From: JAEUOS01 sp031423955
Lineage (GTDB): Bacteria > Pseudomonadota > Gammaproteobacteria > Burkholderiales > JAEUOS01
NCBI GenBank assembly: GCA_031423955.1
Contig: JANPGJ010000446.1
Span: 1-7,669, forward strand
Reading direction: 5' to 3'
DNA: 7,669 nucleotides
Shown piece by piece: positions 1 to 6,000 of this stretch; the stretch's first letter is position 1, and every line of letters begins with the position of its first letter. Made by a program: the position numbers and the translations under genes. Under the pieces are notes generated by a model. It had not been told where the DNA came from and searched no databases. It was given only the letters and a program-made list of their open reading frames with translations.

Positions 1-1
1 C

Positions 2-3000
2 CGCATGCGCATCGAGGAGGTGGAAGCGCGCATCCTGCATTCGGCTGATGCGTTGGCCTTGCTCGACCCCGGCCTGGCCGCCGGCATGGCCAACGTACGC
101 ATGCTCGTCGCGCCACCCGCCCCGGCCGCGGCGCCGGCCCCCAGCGCGCCGGTGGCTGCCACCCAGGCGGCGGAACAGCAGTCGCAACGCCACGAAATCG
201 TGTTCATCGACCCGCGCGTGCCGGATGCGCGCATGCTAGCCGCCGACATCTATCTGCAGGGCGACGCCAACCGGCATCTAGAGATCATCGACCTCGACCC
301 GGAACAGGATGGCATCGCGCAGATCGGCAAAATCCTCGCCGAGCGGCACGATATCGCCGCGGTGCACCTGATTTCGCACGGCGCCGACGCCCGGGTCCAG
401 CTGGGCAGCAGAATCCTCGATTTCGAAACCCTGCGCGACCAGGCCGCGAACATCAAGGCGTGGGGCGCCGCCTTGACCGCAGACGCCGACCTCCTGATCT
501 ACGGTTGCGACGTGGCGCAGCAGGCCGACGGCCGCGCGCTGATCAGCGCGCTCGCCAGGCTGACCGGTGCCGATGTCGCCGCCAGTACCGACTTGACCGG
601 CAGCGCGCGAAAGGGCGGCGACTGGAACCTGGAATACGCCACCGGCGACATCGAAACCGCCGTCGCACCGAGCCTGGCCGAGCAGCAATCCTGGGCCGGC
701 CTGCTGAACATCTATACCGTGAACAGCACCGCCAACTCGGGTGCCGGCACGCTGCGCCAGGCGATCACCGACGCCAACGCCAATGCGGGTGCCGACTCGA
801 TCGTATTCAACATCGCCTGTGGCGGGGTCCAGACCATCGCGCCGACATCGGCGCTGCCGACGATCACCGGCACGGTCACGATCAACGGCACGACCCAGCC
901 CGGGTACGCGGGTACGCCGCTGATCGAGCTCAACGGCACGAGCGCGGGCGCCAGCGTTTCGGGCTTGACGCTGGGTGCAGGCAGCGACGGCAGCACCATC
1001 CGCGGCCTGGTCATCAATCGCTTCACCAATGAGGGCGTGGATATTCTTTCCAGCAACAACCTGATTGCGGGGAACTACATCGGCACCAACGCCACCGGCC
1101 TGGTGAAACTCGCCAACGGCAACGACGGCATCGAGATCTCCAACGGCGCCAACAACACCATCGGCGGCACCAGCGCGACCGACCGCAACATCATCTCCGG
1201 CAACGGGCTGGGCATCCGGATTGCCGGCTCAAGCGCCAGCGGAAACGTGATCACCGGCAACTACATCGGGGCGGACGCGACCGGGGCCGCCACCTTGGGC
1301 AACGCCCTGCACGGCGTGTTTTTCAGCTCGATCAACATCGCGGGAAGCACAGTTGGCGATCCGCACGACAACCGGCTGGGCGGCACCGCGGCAAGCGAGG
1401 GAAACCTGATCGTCAACAACGGCGCGGGCGGCGGCGGCTGGGACGGCGTCAGCCTGCGCAACTCGACCGGCATCACCGGCAACGCGATCCTCGGCAATGC
1501 GATCTATTCAAACGGCGACCTCGCCATCGACCTGAAGAGCGACGGTGTCAGCGCCAACGACACGCTCGACCCCGATACCGGGCCGAACAACATGCAGAAC
1601 TTCCCGGTGCTGACCTCGGCCCAGGTGATTTCCAGCACCCAGGTCACGATCGCCGGCACGATCAACAGCCTCGCCGGCAGCTACTTCCGCATCGAGTTTT
1701 TCAGCAACGCGACTGGGGATGGAACCGGCTACGGCGAAGGCCAGACCTACCTGGGCTATGTGAACGTCGCCACCAACGGCAGCGGCAACGCGAGTTTCAG
1801 CACCTCCCTGACCGCCAGTGTGGCGGCCGGCAGCAATGTAAGTGCCACGGCGACCAAGAGCGATGCCACCTTCACGGCGTTTACGGACACCTCGGAATTC
1901 GCCCAGAACGTGGTCGCCGCGAACACGGCGCCGACGCTGGACATTAGCAAGAGCCCGGCGCTGGCCGCAGTCGGCGAGGACGCCGGTGCGCCGGCCGGCG
2001 CGGTCGGCACCCTGGTGTCCGCGCTGGTCGACTTCGCCAGCCCGTCCGGCCAGGTGGACAACGTGACCGATACCAACAGTGGTGCGCTGCTTGGCATCGC
2101 GGTCACCGCCGTCGACACCACCAACGGCACCTGGTGGTATTCGACCGACAACGGCAGCAACTGGAACGCGCTGGGCACGGTCGGCAACACCAGTGCACGC
2201 CTGCTGGCGGCGGATGCCAGCACACGGTTGACCTTCCAGGGGAACGCCAACTACAACGGCACGCTGCCCAACGCCATCACCTTCCGCGCCTGGGACCAGA
2301 CCACGGGCAGCAACGGTGCAACCGCCGTGGCGCGCTCGAGCGGCAATATGCTGGACACCTTCAGCGCCATCTCATACAGCAACAGCGATGGTTCAGACAC
2401 GTGGGCGGGAAACTGGGTCGACATTGACGGCGCCGCTGCGGGCGGCAATATATCCGTCGGCAATGGCGGCTCATTGACCTTGAAATCCAACAACATGACC
2501 GACTGGGTCTATCGCGAGGCGAACCTGACGGGCGTGTCCGGCGCGACCGTTTCATTCGACTACGACAGCGGTCTGAATGCGGGCAGCGGCGGCCTCGTCT
2601 ACTTCCAGGTTTCCGGCAACGGCGGAGCGAGCTACACGACACTGGCCACGTTCTCCCAGACCAGCAATTTCGGTATCGGCACGTTCAGCGCCGACATTTC
2701 CGCCTACGCCGCGGCGGACACCCGCATCCGGTTCCTGATAGCCGGGAATTCGACGCCAACGAAACAGATGGATATCGACAACTTCCAGATCGCCTTCACC
2801 TCGGCCTCGGCAGGCGGCACGACCGCGTTCTCGTCGGCGACCGACACCGCCTCGTTGGTGGTCAATCCGGTCAACGACGCGCCGACCGCGACCATCACGC
2901 CACTGACCTACGCCGCCACCGAACAGACTTCGCTCACCCTGCATGGCACCGGCTTGAGCATCGCCGACGTCGATGCAGGCGGCGCGACCGTGCAGGCGAC

Positions 3001-6000
3001 CCTGGGCGTGGTGAGCGGCAGCTTGAACGTGACTGCCGGAACCACCGGCGTGACCGTCAGCAACTCCGGGACCGCCACCGTGACTCTCAGCGGCACGATC
3101 GCGCAGATCAACAACCTTCTGGCCGGCAGCCTGAGCGGTACCGTCAGCTACATCCAGAACAGCGACACGCCGCCGGCCACCGACACCTTGACGCTGACCG
3201 CCAGCGACCTTGGCAACACCGGCACCGGTGGCACCCTGACGGCGAATGACACTGCGACCATCAATATCACTGCGGTTAACGACGCGCCGACCGCGACCAT
3301 CACGCCGCTGACGTATGCCGCCACCGAGCAGACTTCCCTGACCCTGCACGGCACCGGCCTTTCCATCGCCGATGTGGATGCCAGCAGCGCCACCGTGCAG
3401 GCGACCTTGGGCGTGGTGAGCGGTACCCTGACGGTTGGCGCCGGCACGACGGGTGTGACTGTCAGCAACTCCGGTACCGCTACCGTGACGCTTAGCGGCA
3501 CGATAACCCAGATCAACAACCTGCTGGCCGGCAGCCTGAGCGGCACCGTCACTTACATCATCAATAGCGATGCGCCACCGGCCACAGACACCTTCACACT
3601 GACCGCGAGCGACCTGGGCAATACCGGTACCGGCGGCACCAAGACCGGAAATGACACGGCCACGATCAACATCACCGCGGTCAACGACGCGCCGACCGCG
3701 ACGATTACTCCGCTGACCTACGCCGCCACCGAGCAAACGTCCCTGAACTTGCACGGCACCGGCCTCTCCATCGCCGATGTGGATGCCGGCAGTGCCACCG
3801 TCCAGGCGACCTTGGGCGTGGTGAGCGGCACCTTGACAGTGACGGCGGGGACCACTGGCGTGACCGTCAGCAACTCCGGCACCGCCACCGTCACGCTCAG
3901 CGGCACGATCGTGCAGATCAACAACCTGCTGGCTGGAAGTCTGGGCGGGACTGTCACCTTCATCATCAACAGCGACACGCCGCCGGCCAGCGACACCCTG
4001 ACGCTGACCGCCAGCGACCTCGGCAACGCTGGTAACGGCGGCACGCTTACCGGCAACGACACCGCAACCATCAATATCACCGCCATCAACGATGCACCGA
4101 CGGCGACGATTACTCCACTGACGTACGCGGCCACTGAGCAGACTTCGCTGATCTTGCACGGAACGGGGCTGAGCATTGCCGACGTGGATGCAGGCAGCGC
4201 CACAGTGCAGGCGACCTTGGGCGTGGTGAGCGGCACCTTGACTGTTGGAGCCGGTACCACTGGCGTGACCGTCACCAACTCCGGTACCGCCACCGTGATT
4301 CTCAGTGGCACGATCGCCCAGATCAACAACCTGCTGGCCGGCAGCCTGAGCGGCACCGTCACTTACATCCTCACCAGCGACACGCCGCCAGCCAGCGACA
4401 CGCTGACCCTCACCGCCAGCGACCTGGGCAACACCGGCACGGGTGGCACCATGACTGCCAACGACACTGCGACCATCAACATCACCGCGGTCAACGACGC
4501 GCCCACCGCGACAGATCGCGCGCTTTCTTTCGACGGCACCGACAGCGTGGTGGTGCCCCCACAGGCAAATCTGGTGATGACCTCGACCCTGACTATCGAG
4601 GCCACGGTGCAGCGCACCGGCGCCCTGAGCGGTACGCAGATCATCCTCAACAAGGAAGGCGAATACGAGATCGGCATTGGTTCGAACGGCAAGCTGCAAT
4701 GGGCATTTGCCAACACAACGCCGGGGTGGAACTGGGTGCAGACCGCGTTTACAGTGCCGGCTGACACCTGGGTCAACCTGGCGGTGACTTACAACAGCGG
4801 GGTGGTCAAGGCCTATGTCAATGGCGCACTGGTCGAAACCTACAATGGCAGCGGCAACGTCGGCGATGTCTATCCGGCACTTAACGACCTGACCATCGGC
4901 GGCCGCCAGAACACCACCGCGTCGCGTTTTGTCGGCCTGATCGACGAAGTGCGGGTGTGGAACGTGGAGCGCAGCGGCGCTCAGATCCAGGCCGCGTACA
5001 ACACCATCCTGGCGGGCAACGAAACCGGCCTGGTCGGCTACTGGCGCTTCAGCGAAACGTCCGGGACTGTCGCCGTCGACAGCTCGACCCAGGGCTACAA
5101 CGGCGTGCTCGGCAACGCGGTCGCCGCCGACGTGCCCACCCGGACCACCAATCTGGACTATTCCACCAACGAAGATACCGCCCTTGCTGTGGCCGCATCG
5201 GGCGTGCTCAACCGCGCCAGCGACCCCGAAGGCACTGCACTGATTGCCACCCTGGTCAGCGGGCCGTCCAACGCCGCCGCGTTCACCCTCAATGCGGACG
5301 GTTCGTTCAGCTATACCCCGAGCGCCAATTTCAACGGCACCGACAGCTTTGTGATCACGGCCAGGGACGGTTCGCTCAATTCGCGCCAGGCCACGGTCAC
5401 CCTGACGGTGGCGGCGGTCAACGACGCCCCGACCGGCGCCGACAAGACCATTACCACCAACGAGGACACCGCCTACACCTTCAGCGCGGCCGACTTCGGC
5501 TTCGCGGACGTGGACAGCGGCGACACCATCAGCGCGGTGCGCATCGACACCCTGCCCGGGGCGGGCACGCTGACGCTGTCCGGCTCCGCAGTAAGCGCGT
5601 CGCAGGTGATCACCACCGCCAACATCGGCAACCTGGTGTTCACTCCAGCAGCCAACGCCAACGGCACCGGCTACGCCGCCCTCACCTTCAGCGTGCGCGA
5701 CCAGAGCAGCACCTATGACGCCGCGCCCAACACCATCACCTTCAACGTCACGGCGGTCAACGACGCGCCGACCGGCGCCGACAAGACCATCACCACCAAC
5801 GAGGACACCGCCTACACCTTCAGCACGTCCGACTTCGGCTTCGCGGACGTCGACAGTGGCGACACCATCAGCGCGGTGCGCATCGACACGTTGCCCGGGA
5901 CCGGCACGCTGACACTGTCCGGGGCGGCGGTGACGGCCTCGCAGGTGGTGCTCGCGGCCAACATCGGCAACCTGGTGTTCACCCCGGCAGCCGATGCGAA

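Noticed and set aside
14..20. A gaggagg string resembling a ribosome binding site
   Set aside because: It encodes part of the LEPR-XLL-like motif. The next ATG, at 48, is out of frame and too far away, and leads only to an Arg/Pro-rich shadow frame.
460..1032. A 190-codon + strand frame in another phase
   Set aside because: It is Arg-rich with no recognisable motif and overlaps DUF4347 and the start of the beta-helix in the true frame.
710..1600. Polysaccharide lyase or pectinase activity for the beta-helix
   Set aside because: The fold is plausible, but no convincing catalytic set is visible, so no enzyme function is assigned.
3718..4362. Minus-strand frames beginning MTVPLRLPASRLLIW or similar, seen several times (also 3148-3552, 6997-7236, 7402-7641)
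   Set aside because: These are the same antisense shadow of each A repeat. They recur because the repeat recurs, not because there is a gene family on the other strand.
2879..4498. Possible CRISPR-like array because of regular repetition
   Set aside because: The unit is 405 bp with no short repeat/spacer structure, and it is fully coding with in-frame protein conservation.
2552..4699. A 715-codon open frame on the minus strand
   Set aside because: It runs antisense across the A repeats. The 405-bp period is divisible by three, so one antisense frame without a stop in the unit stays open through every copy. Its translation is a low-complexity Gly/Arg/Asp/Val mix with no domain, while the + frame gives coherent modules.
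4957..5718. A 253-codon + strand frame in another phase
   Set aside because: It has the Arg/Gln/His-rich composition typical of an out-of-phase reading of GC-rich DNA, and it overlaps the LamG, cadherin-like and B1 modules, which are clear in the true frame.
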